Under the pieces are notes generated by a model. That model was given only the letters and a program-made list of their open reading frames with translations. It was not told the DNA's origin and searched no databases. A program made the translations under genes and the position numbers. Below are positions 1-8,455 of a stretch of 49,352 bases of DNA, one piece after another. Each line of letters begins with the position of its first letter. The stretch's first letter is position 1. Source of the DNA: Chitinophagaceae bacterium (GTDB taxonomy: Bacteria > Bacteroidota > Bacteroidia > Chitinophagales > Chitinophagaceae); assembly GCA_017882265.1 (NCBI GenBank), contig JADGPW010000079.1, forward strand, positions 1 to 49,352, written 5' to 3'.

Positions 1-1
1 A

Positions 2-496
2 TCATTCTTCCAGTAACTTTTTCACAGCCCGGTCCAGTTCTGTTTTCTCCAATTCCACGGGCATGATATTTCCTGCCTTATCAATTAAAAATTGCGCCGG
101 GATCGCCTCGATCCCCCATTTTCTTGCGGTAGCAGCTTCCCATCCACCGCGATCATTTACCTGTAGCCAGGTGATCTTATCTCTTGCGATGGCCTTTTTC
201 CAGGCGCTTGCATTATCATCAATAGAAACACTGTAGATCTCGAATCCTTTTGTTTTATAAGCACTATATAGTTTTCCCATGTCCCTGTTGGCATTGCGGC
301 AGGGCGGACACCAGGAAGCCCAAAAATCAAGCAACACGACTTTTCCTTTTAACGTGGAGAGTTTTAATGTGTCGCCCCGCTGGGTTGGTAATGAAATATC
401 ATACACGGGGTTGCCGATATTAGGGGTTTGGGTGTTCCCTGCAACAGTGATGCCTATCGCAAACAGGCTTATAAATAATTTTCTCAGGTTCATCAT
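2..496 (-). CDS. TlpA-family thiol-disulfide oxidoreductase
   Basis: A 164-residue exported thioredoxin-fold protein. A short signal peptide (about residues 1-22, ending near GNTQ) is followed by an AhpC/TSA-Redoxin domain with the active site WASWCPPC and the cis-Pro region EAIPAQFLID, the usual TlpA/ResA pattern. The family reduces or isomerises disulfides in the periplasm; the substrate is not visible. Two adjacent ATGs occur at the start, and a strong hairpin (506-537) lies just upstream. The stop is at the very edge of the window, so the gene is complete. Its neighbour on the same strand is a Cys-rich HMA-like protein, which would be a sensible thiol partner; that pairing is inference. 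Confidence 0.9.
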   Translation of the reverse strand: MMNLRKLFISLFAIGITVAGNTQTPNIGNPVYDISLPTQRGDTLKLSTLKGKVVLLDFWASWCPPCRNANRDMGKLYSAYKTKGFEIYSVSIDDNASAWKKAIARDKITWLQVNDRGGWEAATARKWGIEAIPAQFLIDKAGNIMPVELEKTELDRAVKKLLEE

Positions 497-505
497 ATAT
501 TCTTA

Positions 506-537
506 TAAAGATGCCTGGGCGCTGCCAGGCATCTTTA
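506..537 (-). terminator. perfect 13-bp hairpin between two minus-strand genes
   Basis: Arms 506-518 and 525-537 pair perfectly (TAAAGATGCCTGG against its complement) around a 6-nt loop. It lies between the HMA-like gene and the thioredoxin start, 10 bp upstream of that start. There is no long T-run, so it may be a weak terminator for the upstream gene or a 5' UTR hairpin of the thioredoxin mRNA. Confidence 0.5.
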
Positions 538-614
538 TGAATGAATCAAATCAAATGGCCCGTAATGAAACCTCTACCCCGAAAAAAGCTTTTTCATCAG
601 GGAGTACCTGACAC

Positions 615-1106
615 CTATTGTTGTGTCTTTTTGCTACAGCAGTTTGCTTTGCCATCGCTGCAATCCATTGCTTTTTTACCACTTGCATCTTTTGTGCTGC
701 AATCCATTTTAGTTTTGCTGCAATCCATTTTAGTATTAGCAGCCTCGTCCTTATTTACTCCTTCTCTTTCGTACTGGCAGCATTTTTCAAGGTTGTTGTA
801 CGCTTCATCGGAAGCTTTGAAATCAGGTGTGTCATACCCAACACCGGCAATTTTCTTTTCAATTTTCGCGGTATTGGTGGAAGCACTGGTATATTTTATG
901 GTCAGGATCTTGGTATCCTTATTCCATAAGGCATAAGTGGCCCCTGCATCTTTCGCTGCTTTTTCTATTTTTTTCTTACACATGCCGCATTCACCCGAGA
1001 CTTTAAGTGTGGCAGATTTCGCCTGGGCAAATGAATCCTTCGGCAAGCTCAGGATGGCTACCGCCATCAATAATGTGGTGAGGGAAAATATTCTTAAGGT
1101 TTTCAT
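615..1106 (-). CDS. exported HMA-like heavy-metal-binding protein with Cys-rich tail
   Basis: A 163-residue protein with a signal peptide (about 1-28, ending DSFAQ) and a ferredoxin-like heavy-metal-associated fold at about residues 30-95. The metal site reads GECGMC (C40 and C43) in place of the usual MxCxxC. The C-terminal tail (about 105-163) carries three near-identical MDCS units and a CC pair, visible in the DNA as short direct repeats around 655-735. The fold and Cys pairs point to periplasmic soft-metal binding (copper or similar), but the metal is not shown. The tail resembles a low-complexity metal sponge and may vary in repeat number. The flanking thioredoxin and HYC_CC_PP genes fit a metal/redox theme. 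Confidence 0.8.
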   Translation of the reverse strand: MKTLRIFSLTTLLMAVAILSLPKDSFAQAKSATLKVSGECGMCKKKIEKAAKDAGATYALWNKDTKILTIKYTSASTNTAKIEKKIAGVGYDTPDFKASDEAYNNLEKCCQYEREGVNKDEAANTKMDCSKTKMDCSTKDASGKKAMDCSDGKANCCSKKTQQ

Positions 1107-1203
1107 GATAATTTATTTACAATTTGAAAAATTAGATGCCTAAAATTAAAATAAAAAATGTATCCCGGTAACTACCGTAACAGATTACATTTTCAAAGAA
1201 ATA

Positions 1204-1596
1204 TTAAATCCTGAAAACATTGATCTGCAGGTAAGTATCCTGGGCGGATAAATTTGGCGGGGAATGATCGCTAAAATGATCCTTTTCGTCAAAAGAATAA
1301 AATGAAGCACTAATAAATTGCGAGGGGACATTAAAAGAAGCCTTCATGGAAGGAATCGAATAGGATCCCGGGGAAACCGTGCACTGGTCCTGTTGCAGTT
1401 TCACCACTTTTATATCATCATGGCAGCATCCACCGGATTGATTGTTGTACATCCCGCATTTACCGCAAACTTTTTTTGCTGATTCAAAAAGCCGGGTAGA
1501 AGCCAGGCGGTTCATACAGTAGTGGGAATTGATCACTACTCCGCAACTAAGAACGAGATAACAAATGAGTGATATGGATATCAGTATTTTTTTCAT
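1204..1596 (-). CDS. HYC_CC_PP family protein
   Basis: A 130-residue secreted protein of the Bacteroidota family named for its three conserved motifs, all visible here: HYC at 25-27, a CC pair at 57-58 (in SGGCCHDD), and PP at 113-114. The N-terminus is a signal peptide or membrane anchor (MKKILISISLICYLVLSCG). Further Cys residues at CGKCGM suggest disulfides or metal binding. Members often lie beside heavy-metal or TonB genes in Bacteroidota; here the neighbour is the HMA-like protein. No biochemical function is established. Confidence 0.85.
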   Translation of the reverse strand: MKKILISISLICYLVLSCGVVINSHYCMNRLASTRLFESAKKVCGKCGMYNNQSGGCCHDDIKVVKLQQDQCTVSPGSYSIPSMKASFNVPSQFISASFYSFDEKDHFSDHSPPNLSAQDTYLQINVFRI

Positions 1597-1700
1597 GAAT
1601 CAGCCATAAAGATACGGTCAAAACCTCCAAAATCAAAGGCCGGGATTGATAAGTTAACAAGTTGATAAGGTTAACTGTCAGCCTGTTAACATATCAACTA

Positions 1701-3719
1701 TTAGTTTACAAAACTCCAATAGACCCCTATCCTGAACTGGAGGCCGGGTAATGCATAGCCCGGCGCGACAAGATTATTGTTGGTAAAATTAAACCCGCCG
1801 AGTTTTCTGCCTGTATTCAGGTTCTCAATCCTGAAAAAAGCTTTAAATGAACGGATGCGAAAATTCATGTAACCCGAGATATCGGGCAGGGGGTTGCTTA
1901 TCTTAATACTATCCTGGTAAAAAAATTGCCCTAAAACCGGTGAATAGCCATCTGCTTTATACGGGCTGCGGTAACGTACTTCGAACCCCATGGCAATATC
2001 CAGGTTTTTAAACCCCAGGTTTCCTTCATAAGCGATACGGTTGCGCGTATACAAAACAGGCAGATGCACATGTGCTTTACCAATCAGCTGCTGGACATAG
2101 ATTTCCGCATGCCAGTTCCAGTGTTTTCCAAATTTAATTGTTTTTTCCAGGGCTACCTGTAACACATTAAACAGGGAATTTTCCTGTTGAAGGAGATAAT
2201 AGTTGCTGAAATAAGTATAGTTGGTCATCAGGTAGTAATGACCTGTCAGCCTGAATTTGAAAGAGGGCAGGTAATAAGAGGTAAAAAGATCGGTGCTGTT
2301 CTCTTTTTTAAAATTGCTCACCGTGTGAAGAAGATAAAAGCTGCTGTGGCTGTCAAAAAGAAAAGAAGGCGTTCGATTGGTATTTTGAAAACCCACTTGC
2401 AGGTACGCCTGTTTATTTCGGGCAAACCGCTGGAGACTGAGATAGGCCTGATAGTCTCCGGCATTCAATCCGGTAAAATATAATTTACCATTGGCTTCAA
2501 TATCCCATTGCTGGTTGCGGGTCTTGTTCCTGTATTCGGCATGGCCGTCAATATTGTAAAATCTTTTGGTCTCCGAGAGAAATTCGCCGCTGATATTCTG
2601 AAGCTGGACGCCCAGTTTGATAAACTGGTGCAGGTTCTTTGCATCCGGAAACTGGTAGATGGAGAAATCATTGATCACATCCTTCCATTTTTCCCTCAGA
2701 TCAAATGTATCTTTTGTCAGTGTATAGCCATAGTGATCCTGATAATAAGCGGAATCCGGCACATACACTTCAAGCGTTACGCTGGTATTGGGATAATCGA
2801 AATAATGGTATTTGTACGTATTATACTGCAAAGTATGCTCAAACCGAAGCCGGGGATAAAATAAAGGCAATACGGTTGAATCGGTGACAATGGAATCTTT
2901 TTTACCAATATCATATTGCTGTCTCAGCAGAAACGTGAACTCATAATATTTGTTCCCGGTCGTGATCTTCGTGGAAAAAAAATCCCTTCCAAAAATAGGA
3001 TCACCTCCCAGTTTGGTGGGAATATTGAAGCGGTCCTTCCATATAGGGTCATCCAGGAAATTGGCCGTATCCTGTATGCCGCCATTCTCGGTTGACATCA
3101 TTTTGTTACCCAACAGCACCCCATAAATATTATACCGCTTATTGTTGGATTGATACCAGGAACTCAGCAGGTAATTATTATGGTTGGTTTTTTGATTCTT
3201 AAAAAACCCTGGTGAGTTGATCAGGCGGTACTGAAATAAAGCGTTCCAGTTTGGCTTGATATTTTGGGTATGCAATAGCTCAATGATCTGCTCCACCCGG
3301 GTACCGAGCATGTAGTTGATCTCTGAATAAGGTCTTGTCGTGTTAAAAAAACGTACCTGTTCCAGTTTCCATTTGTATACATCAAACGCATGAAAACCCG
3401 GGTCAAACCCAGCTTTGAAATTGGGAGTAAATAAAACAGAACGGGAGGCATTCCCAATATTTCCGAGGTAAATATTTGTTGCAGGCACCGGGTAACGACG
3501 TGTAAAATCGCCGATAACAGAATCCAGTTTATAATTACGGGTAGAATCCAGGTAACGAAAGCTAATGGTAATAGAATCTTCCAGTTTATTGCGGTGCCGG
3601 AGACTGTCGACACCACCGGTCCCCCCTGTTCTTCCGCTTCCACTTAGCTGCTTTACCTTGTTTCCTAAGGCACGAATGGTCGGTTCCTGAGCCTTGATTG
3701 CAACAGAAAAGATCAGCAT
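1701..3719 (-). CDS. putative porin (Bacteroidota beta-barrel outer-membrane protein)
   Basis: A 672-residue protein of the Bacteroidota 'putative porin' family. A signal sequence ending in IKAQ is followed by a soluble N-terminal part (about 15-90) and a long alternation of aromatic beta-strands, ending in ...LQFRIGVYWSFVN as in an outer-membrane barrel. The family is inferred to form channels; the substrate is unknown. The start is doubtful. From the ATG at 3719 the signal peptide has almost no n-region, while the reading frame stays open upstream and encodes SNKFTYLLLTG, a good n/h-region. No ATG, GTG or TTG lies there in frame; a CTG at 3755-3753 is the only near-start codon. Expression is probably independent of the PNP gene upstream (189-bp gap). 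Confidence 0.8.
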   Translation of the reverse strand: MLIFSVAIKAQEPTIRALGNKVKQLSGSGRTGGTGGVDSLRHRNKLEDSITISFRYLDSTRNYKLDSVIGDFTRRYPVPATNIYLGNIGNASRSVLFTPNFKAGFDPGFHAFDVYKWKLEQVRFFNTTRPYSEINYMLGTRVEQIIELLHTQNIKPNWNALFQYRLINSPGFFKNQKTNHNNYLLSSWYQSNNKRYNIYGVLLGNKMMSTENGGIQDTANFLDDPIWKDRFNIPTKLGGDPIFGRDFFSTKITTGNKYYEFTFLLRQQYDIGKKDSIVTDSTVLPLFYPRLRFEHTLQYNTYKYHYFDYPNTSVTLEVYVPDSAYYQDHYGYTLTKDTFDLREKWKDVINDFSIYQFPDAKNLHQFIKLGVQLQNISGEFLSETKRFYNIDGHAEYRNKTRNQQWDIEANGKLYFTGLNAGDYQAYLSLQRFARNKQAYLQVGFQNTNRTPSFLFDSHSSFYLLHTVSNFKKENSTDLFTSYYLPSFKFRLTGHYYLMTNYTYFSNYYLLQQENSLFNVLQVALEKTIKFGKHWNWHAEIYVQQLIGKAHVHLPVLYTRNRIAYEGNLGFKNLDIAMGFEVRYRSPYKADGYSPVLGQFFYQDSIKISNPLPDISGYMNFRIRSFKAFFRIENLNTGRKLGGFNFTNNNLVAPGYALPGLQFRIGVYWSFVN

Positions 3720-3907
3720 CCCGGTAAGTAAAAGGTATGTAAACTTGTTTGACAGTGTACAAAAGTTAAAGGGTATACCAGTATAAAATGTAAAGTTTTC
3801 AGATGATAAGAACCATTAGCGCAGGTTCCGGCATATACAGCTTTACAAAATAAAAAACCTTTGCAAATTAACACAGCAAAGGTAGACTTCATGATCAAAA
3901 CTGTTAA

Positions 3908-4732
3908 TTAAATTGCCGCTACTAGTTCTTTAAATATAGTGGCCAGTTTTGGTTCAGCATGCCGCGCAGCTTCCAGCACTTCTTCATGCGTGATGATATT
4001 ATCCTGCTCCCGGATCCCCACATCGGTGACCACGCTGATGGCAAATACCTCCATTCCCATATGATTGGCCACGATACTTTCCTGGACCGTACTCATTCCC
4101 ACTACATCTGCACCCAATGTATGAATCAGTTGATATTCAGCCCGGGTTTCAAATGTGGGCCCTGTTACAGCGAGGTACACCCCTTCTTTCAGGACAAAAT
4201 TGTGAAGGATCGCAATGGCTCGTGCTTTTTCTATAAGATGCTTTTTGTAGGGTTCACTCATATCGGGAAAACGGGGACCGAATTCAGCCCTGTTTTTCCC
4301 GATCAACGGGTTCGGGGTAAAAAGACTGATATGATCCTTAATGATCATAATATCACCCACCGTGAAAGCCGGGTTGACGCCCCCGGCAGCATTTGATAAT
4401 AATAATGTTTCCACCCCCAGTAACTTCATCACCCGAATGGGAAACACAATATCCCGTGCTTTATAACCCTCGTAAAAATGAAAGCGACCCGCCATGGCCA
4501 CCACCGTTTTGCCACTTAGCTTCCCAAAGAGGAGTTTACTTTTATGTCCTTCCACGGTAGATAAAGGAAAATGGGGAATATCTTCATACGCTACTTCTTT
4601 CTCGATGATGATCTCTTCCACAAAACTACCCAGCCCGCTGCCTAACACAATACCAACCTGTGGGGGATGGGGGTATTGCTCCTGGAGAAATTTTACTGTG
4701 TCCTCAAATTTTTTCAATGTTTTTTTTCCCAT
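3908..4732 (-). CDS. punA: purine-nucleoside phosphorylase (trimeric PNP family)
   Basis: A 274-residue enzyme, the usual length for trimeric PNP, which splits purine nucleosides with phosphate to the free base and (deoxy)ribose-1-phosphate in purine salvage. Motifs in order: phosphate-binding VLGSGLGSF, GHKSKLLFG, MAGRFHFYEGY, SNAAGGVNP, GPTFETRAEY, VGMSTVQES. In the purine-pocket loop, SVVTD has Asp where human PNP has Asn; this could shift base preference and deserves comparison with close relatives. The frame is open 23 codons further, but ATG at 4732 (MGKKTLKKF) fits the family. Cytosolic. Confidence 0.9.
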   Translation of the reverse strand: MGKKTLKKFEDTVKFLQEQYPHPPQVGIVLGSGLGSFVEEIIIEKEVAYEDIPHFPLSTVEGHKSKLLFGKLSGKTVVAMAGRFHFYEGYKARDIVFPIRVMKLLGVETLLLSNAAGGVNPAFTVGDIMIIKDHISLFTPNPLIGKNRAEFGPRFPDMSEPYKKHLIEKARAIAILHNFVLKEGVYLAVTGPTFETRAEYQLIHTLGADVVGMSTVQESIVANHMGMEVFAISVVTDVGIREQDNIITHEEVLEAARHAEPKLATIFKELVAAI

Positions 4733-4868
4733 AATGATCGTTGATCCCTGCAATTTATATTCGCATAATTTGAGCGAAGCAAGTACAACAGGGGGCTGCA
4801 AACGTATAAAAATTTTGCTTAACTAAAGAAGGAAACGCTTATTCGGGGTGCCAGATACCTATGAGCAT

Positions 4869-5675
4869 TTAATAGCTATAACGATAGAAATCACAAAACT
4901 CCTCATCACAGATCAGTTTTTGCAGAGACGGATCTTTTAACACATCTGTATATTCCATCCATCTACCATTAATTTTTATTTTTTGGTAAATCAATCGAAT
5001 GCCCTGGCTATAATCCACCCACCAATTAATATGACCTGTGTATAAGGGTTGAATGGCTTTGCCATCAAGTTTGTGCCAGCCATAAATAGCCAGCCGGTCG
5101 GGTTTGGGATCCCTGGAGATCTTCCCACTGATCACCACATCTTTCTGAATACCCGCAATCAATCCCTTTTTGCCTTTCCGTTGCCCCTCTACTATAAGAT
5201 GGTGATGCCACATGATTGGCGTACTGTCCCGGAATGCATACAAGGGAACCGGTTCCAACTTTACTTTCGCGGCTTTATAAATATCATCCACCATTTTCCT
5301 GGTAGGCAAAAAACAATGAAAGCTGTCGGCAATTCGCTGCGCAGCCATCGGGGTGATATTGATCCTTGCCCAACCCTTATCGTTGCCAATGCTTAGATAA
5401 TCAGGCGCCACATAATAAGTGGCTTTAATGGTCTTACCCGTAAGAGAGTCTGTTTTGGAAACAGTGACCGGAACAAATTTTTTTAGAAATCCCGGAACAT
5501 TCCCCGCCAGGATCTCTTTCAACGCGAAAGAGTCCCTTGCTTTCCATTTCATGACAAATGCCTGGTGATAAAATTCATTACCGGTGAGAGATGAAGTTCT
5601 CACCGGCCAGTTCATTTTTTTGGTGGACTGACAGGAACAGGCGAACAGCGCAATAAATAACAGGAACCGGAGCAT
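4869..5675 (-). CDS. conserved lipoprotein of unknown function
   Basis: A 268-residue protein with a lipoprotein signal: a hydrophobic start (MLRFLLFIALFACSC) with a plausible lipobox Cys at about residue 13 or 15. The mature part has conserved-looking segments, IMWHHHLIVEGQRKGKK with three consecutive His, and ISRDPKPDRLAIYGWH followed by YTGHINWWVDYSQGIRLI. Clustered His, Asp and Trp residues suggest a catalytic or binding pocket, but I do not recognise the family. It is followed downstream by the PNP gene with a 136-bp gap and is not obviously linked to it. Confidence 0.7.
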   Translation of the reverse strand: MLRFLLFIALFACSCQSTKKMNWPVRTSSLTGNEFYHQAFVMKWKARDSFALKEILAGNVPGFLKKFVPVTVSKTDSLTGKTIKATYYVAPDYLSIGNDKGWARINITPMAAQRIADSFHCFLPTRKMVDDIYKAAKVKLEPVPLYAFRDSTPIMWHHHLIVEGQRKGKKGLIAGIQKDVVISGKISRDPKPDRLAIYGWHKLDGKAIQPLYTGHINWWVDYSQGIRLIYQKIKINGRWMEYTDVLKDPSLQKLICDEEFCDFYRYSY

Positions 5676-5997
5676 ACGGTAAGATAAAGAATCCTTGCAA
5701 TGAAAACAACGTTTTAAATTCTGGATGTAATTTACACCTGAGGTATCGAAAGTTCGGGATTGAAATCTCAGGCAGGGATTACAGCGTTTTGATAATCAAA
5801 GATAATCCCTGCATACATTATTTATCAAACCAGGCCATCCTCCACAACCTGGTGATGGGTCACCCGATAGCTATCGGGTTTGAATTATGGATTTTGAATT
5901 GCAAAGATGCAGAGACGCTGAGGATCTAATCCATCTCATCGCCTCCGCGCTCTGTAGCTTTGCGATTCTAACCCGATAGCTATTGGGTGGCCCCTAC
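5676..5997. repeat. gene-free stretch with three nested inverted repeats
   Basis: No gene is visible. Three structures are present. A 10-bp perfect inverted repeat GCAGGGATTA lies at 5772-5781 and 5803-5812 around an inner TTTGAT/ATCAAA stem. A palindrome ACCCGATAGCTATCGGGT is at 5862-5879, with a near-copy (one change) at 5971-5988. Between these two is an imperfect 22-23-bp inverted repeat, 5901-5923 against 5942-5963, of the CGCAGAG family also seen at 24744-24796. Confidence 0.75.
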
Positions 5998-6861
5998 TTA
6001 AAACTTTACCACAGCATCAATTGAAAAATAAAATGTATTTTCTAATTTCTCCGTAATGGTTCTCGAAAAGGCAGGTCCAATCACCGGTTTGGTAACAATT
6101 GTTACTACAGCGGGATTAACCGGTATGGAATAAGAAGGGGTAAGATCAAAAGTTAATTTCTTCACCGTATAACTGATAGGAAGACTCAATTCATAATCCA
6201 TCAGCTTGAATTTGGAAGCATCCAGTACGGAGGCAGAAATAGTCGGTCCGGTACCGGTACCGTTTTTCTTTTTAAATTTTCTTTTCCCGTAATAAGAATC
6301 ATAAAAGTTTCGGGTGGAGCCATTTAGTAAAAAAGAAGGAGATATCTTTACCGCATCATCCGCAACGCCAAACTCGTGATCAATGGCCCAGGCAAGAATA
6401 TAATCGTTTTTGGTGCCAAAATTTATTCCGGGTTGGAGAGAAGTTTCAATAAAACCAAAATCATATGAGGCGGTAGCTGCTATATCACCTTTTACTTCTG
6501 ATTTTACATTGGTGCTCTTGCTATTGTAAAAGAATTTCCCGGCGGTTATTTCACCCGAGAAATTACCAATGCTAAAATCATAACCGATGTTGACCGCTGA
6601 CTCGTCTATACGGCTATCGCCTGAGCGGGTCAGGTAGGAAAGTGTACCCTCAATATAAAAACCTGATTTGTCATAATACCCAAGAGTGGGCGTAATATAG
6701 GGCGTTGTTACTGAGTCTTTGCGACCCAAATACACTGAATTATTGGCAAATTCCAGCGAAGCCTTGCCATAAGATTTTTCTTTTTCCGGGACCTTTTCGT
6801 CTTGCGCGGCCGATAGCAAGCTGCCGCAAACCAAACAACATACAATTATCTGTTTTCTCAT
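5998..6861 (-). CDS. outer-membrane beta-barrel protein, unknown function
   Basis: A 287-residue protein starting MRKQIIVCCLVCGSLLSAAQ, a clear signal peptide; an ATG six codons upstream (6879) is less likely. The mature chain is rich in alternating polar/aromatic strands (SGFYIEGTLSYLTRSGD, VNIGYDFSIGNFSGEITAGKF) and ends in Phe (FSIDAVVKF), the usual outer-membrane barrel signature. The tail resembles opacity-type or transporter-like barrels, but no family can be named. It stands alone between the repeat-rich gap and the divergently read sucC. Confidence 0.75.
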   Translation of the reverse strand: MRKQIIVCCLVCGSLLSAAQDEKVPEKEKSYGKASLEFANNSVYLGRKDSVTTPYITPTLGYYDKSGFYIEGTLSYLTRSGDSRIDESAVNIGYDFSIGNFSGEITAGKFFYNSKSTNVKSEVKGDIAATASYDFGFIETSLQPGINFGTKNDYILAWAIDHEFGVADDAVKISPSFLLNGSTRNFYDSYYGKRKFKKKNGTGTGPTISASVLDASKFKLMDYELSLPISYTVKKLTFDLTPSYSIPVNPAVVTIVTKPVIGPAFSRTITEKLENTFYFSIDAVVKF

Positions 6862-7006
6862 AATTTTATTTGTGAGCAAAAATATAAATAGGTGATTTAA
6901 AACGGGATATTAAATCAGTTGTTAAAGACCGGATCCTGTCCGATTGGTTTAATGCAGGTACCATTAACTTGGGTTTTATTATCTTCACGGCCAAAGGAGT
7001 ACTTTG

Positions 7007-7014
7007 TACCTTTG
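7007..7014 (+). promoter_or_regulatory. -7 box of sucC promoter
   Basis: TACCTTTG matches the Bacteroidota -7 consensus TAnnTTTG exactly and lies 16 bp ahead of the sucC ATG. No clear -33 element was seen at the expected distance. Confidence 0.6.
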
Positions 7015-7030
7015 AACAAATTTTTTCTTT

Positions 7031-8242
7031 ATGAATCTCCATGAATACCAGGCCAAGGAATTATTGAAAAAATATAATGTTTCCGTGCAGGAAGGGTTTG
7101 CCTGCAGCACGGTACATGAAGCAGAGGACGCTTATCGTCAGATCAAGACACAATTTGGTAGCGGCTTTGCGGTCGTCAAGGCACAGATACATGCCGGCGG
7201 ACGTGGCAAAGGAACGGTAAAAGAAACGGGTATCAACGGAGTAAAAGTGGGTAAGAATCTTGATGAAGTGGTGGATATCGCTAAGAAATTATTAGGAGGC
7301 ACCCTTGTTACCCTTCAAACCGGGCCGGCCGGCAGAGTGGTCCATAAAATACTGGTGGCGCAGGATATGTATTATGATGGCCCAAGCGAACGGAAAGAAT
7401 TTTATCTCTCAGTTTTATTGGATCGTTCCAAAGGTCAAAATGTGATCATATACAGTACCGAAGGTGGGGTGAATATTGAAGAGGTGGCACAACACACCCC
7501 GGATAAAATATTTAAGGAATGGGTTCATCCATCCGGTGGCTTGCTTGGTTTCCAGGCCAGGAAGATCGCCTTTAATTTAGGATTGAGCGGGGATGCTTTT
7601 AAAAACGCTGTAAAATTTGTCACGAATTTATATAATGCTTATGTAGGATTGGATTGCTCCATGCTTGAAATAAATCCTTTGTTTAAAGCAGCCGATAACC
7701 GGATCGTGGCGGTAGACTGTAAAATGAACCTGGATGATAACGCCCTGATGCGCCATCCTGATTTGAATTCAATGAGAGATGTTACGGAAGAAGACCCCAC
7801 TGAAGTTGAGGCCGGTAAATACAACCTCAATTTTGTGAAACTGGATGGCAATGTAGGGTGTATGGTGAATGGGGCCGGTCTGGCCATGGCTACCATGGAC
7901 ATGATCAAACTCAGTGGCGGAGAGCCCGCCAATTTCCTGGATGTAGGAGGAAGTGCCAATGCCCAAACCGTAGAAGCCGGTTTTAAGATCATTCTGAAAG
8001 ATCCTGCCGTAAAAGCTATCCTAATCAACATCTTTGGGGGCATTGTTCGCTGCGACCGGGTAGCACAGGGCGTGATTGATGCATATAAAAAACTGGGTAA
8101 TATCTCCATTCCCATCATCGTCCGGCTGCAGGGCACCAATGCTGAAGAAGCCAAGAAACTGATTGACGAAAGCGGACTCAAGGTGCAATCTGCTATTTTA
8201 TTAAGTGAAGCCGCGGAATTGGTAAAGAGAGCGGTGGCTTAG
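7031..8242 (+). CDS. sucC: succinyl-CoA synthetase (ADP-forming) beta subunit
   Basis: A 403-residue ATP-grasp protein. With the SucD alpha subunit it interconverts succinyl-CoA and succinate in the TCA cycle, making ATP. The start MNLHEYQAKELLKKYNV is the standard SucC N-terminus. HAGGRGKGTVKETG is the nucleotide-binding loop region, LEINPLF the ATP-grasp metal-binding segment, and DVGGSANA and NIFGGIVRCD the C-terminal CoA-ligase motifs. Length is typical. sucD is not adjacent. It has its own promoter (-7 box at 7007) and an inverted repeat follows (8254-8303). Confidence 0.97.
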   Translation: MNLHEYQAKELLKKYNVSVQEGFACSTVHEAEDAYRQIKTQFGSGFAVVKAQIHAGGRGKGTVKETGINGVKVGKNLDEVVDIAKKLLGGTLVTLQTGPAGRVVHKILVAQDMYYDGPSERKEFYLSVLLDRSKGQNVIIYSTEGGVNIEEVAQHTPDKIFKEWVHPSGGLLGFQARKIAFNLGLSGDAFKNAVKFVTNLYNAYVGLDCSMLEINPLFKAADNRIVAVDCKMNLDDNALMRHPDLNSMRDVTEEDPTEVEAGKYNLNFVKLDGNVGCMVNGAGLAMATMDMIKLSGGEPANFLDVGGSANAQTVEAGFKIILKDPAVKAILINIFGGIVRCDRVAQGVIDAYKKLGNISIPIIVRLQGTNAEEAKKLIDESGLKVQSAILLSEAAELVKRAVA

Positions 8243-8253
8243 AATAATAGAGA

Positions 8254-8303
8254 ACCTGCCTGTCTTGAACCGTTCATACTACGCAAAGGCGATGCAGGCA
8301 GGT
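8254..8303. repeat. 9-bp inverted repeat after sucC
   Basis: ACCTGCCTG at 8254-8262 pairs with CAGGCAGGT at 8295-8303 across a 32-nt spacer. No T-run follows, so it is a poor terminator. The arms resemble CCTGCC-type dispersed palindromes common in this phylum. Confidence 0.5.
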
Positions 8304-8438
8304 AGAAGATAGTGAATCAAGCTAAGAAGCTGGGATTATTAATTTCATTCTGAATAGATTACGGTTTCCCACCATACAAATAAGTCTGGTCAATAATACT
8401 TTAACCTAAATTTTTAATAGAAGACCCTATCCTTTTCT

Positions 8439-8446
8439 TACCTTAC
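8439..8446 (+). promoter_or_regulatory. promoter of cyclase copy 1, shared with copy 2
   Basis: TACCTTAC sits inside the conserved block TTTTCTTACCTTACTA. About 15 bp further upstream both cyclase genes share AATAGAAGACCCT. The same TTTTCTTATCTTAC core occurs ahead of copy 2 (10546-10559) and of the lipoprotein at 13372 (13341-13354). It resembles a variant -7 box (TAnnTTAC in place of TAnnTTTG). Confidence 0.5.
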
Positions 8447-8455
8447 TAATATTAA

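Noticed and set aside
279-936. Plus-strand open frames opposite the thioredoxin and HMA-like genes
   Set aside because: Antisense shadows of minus-strand genes with clear domains; no family match.
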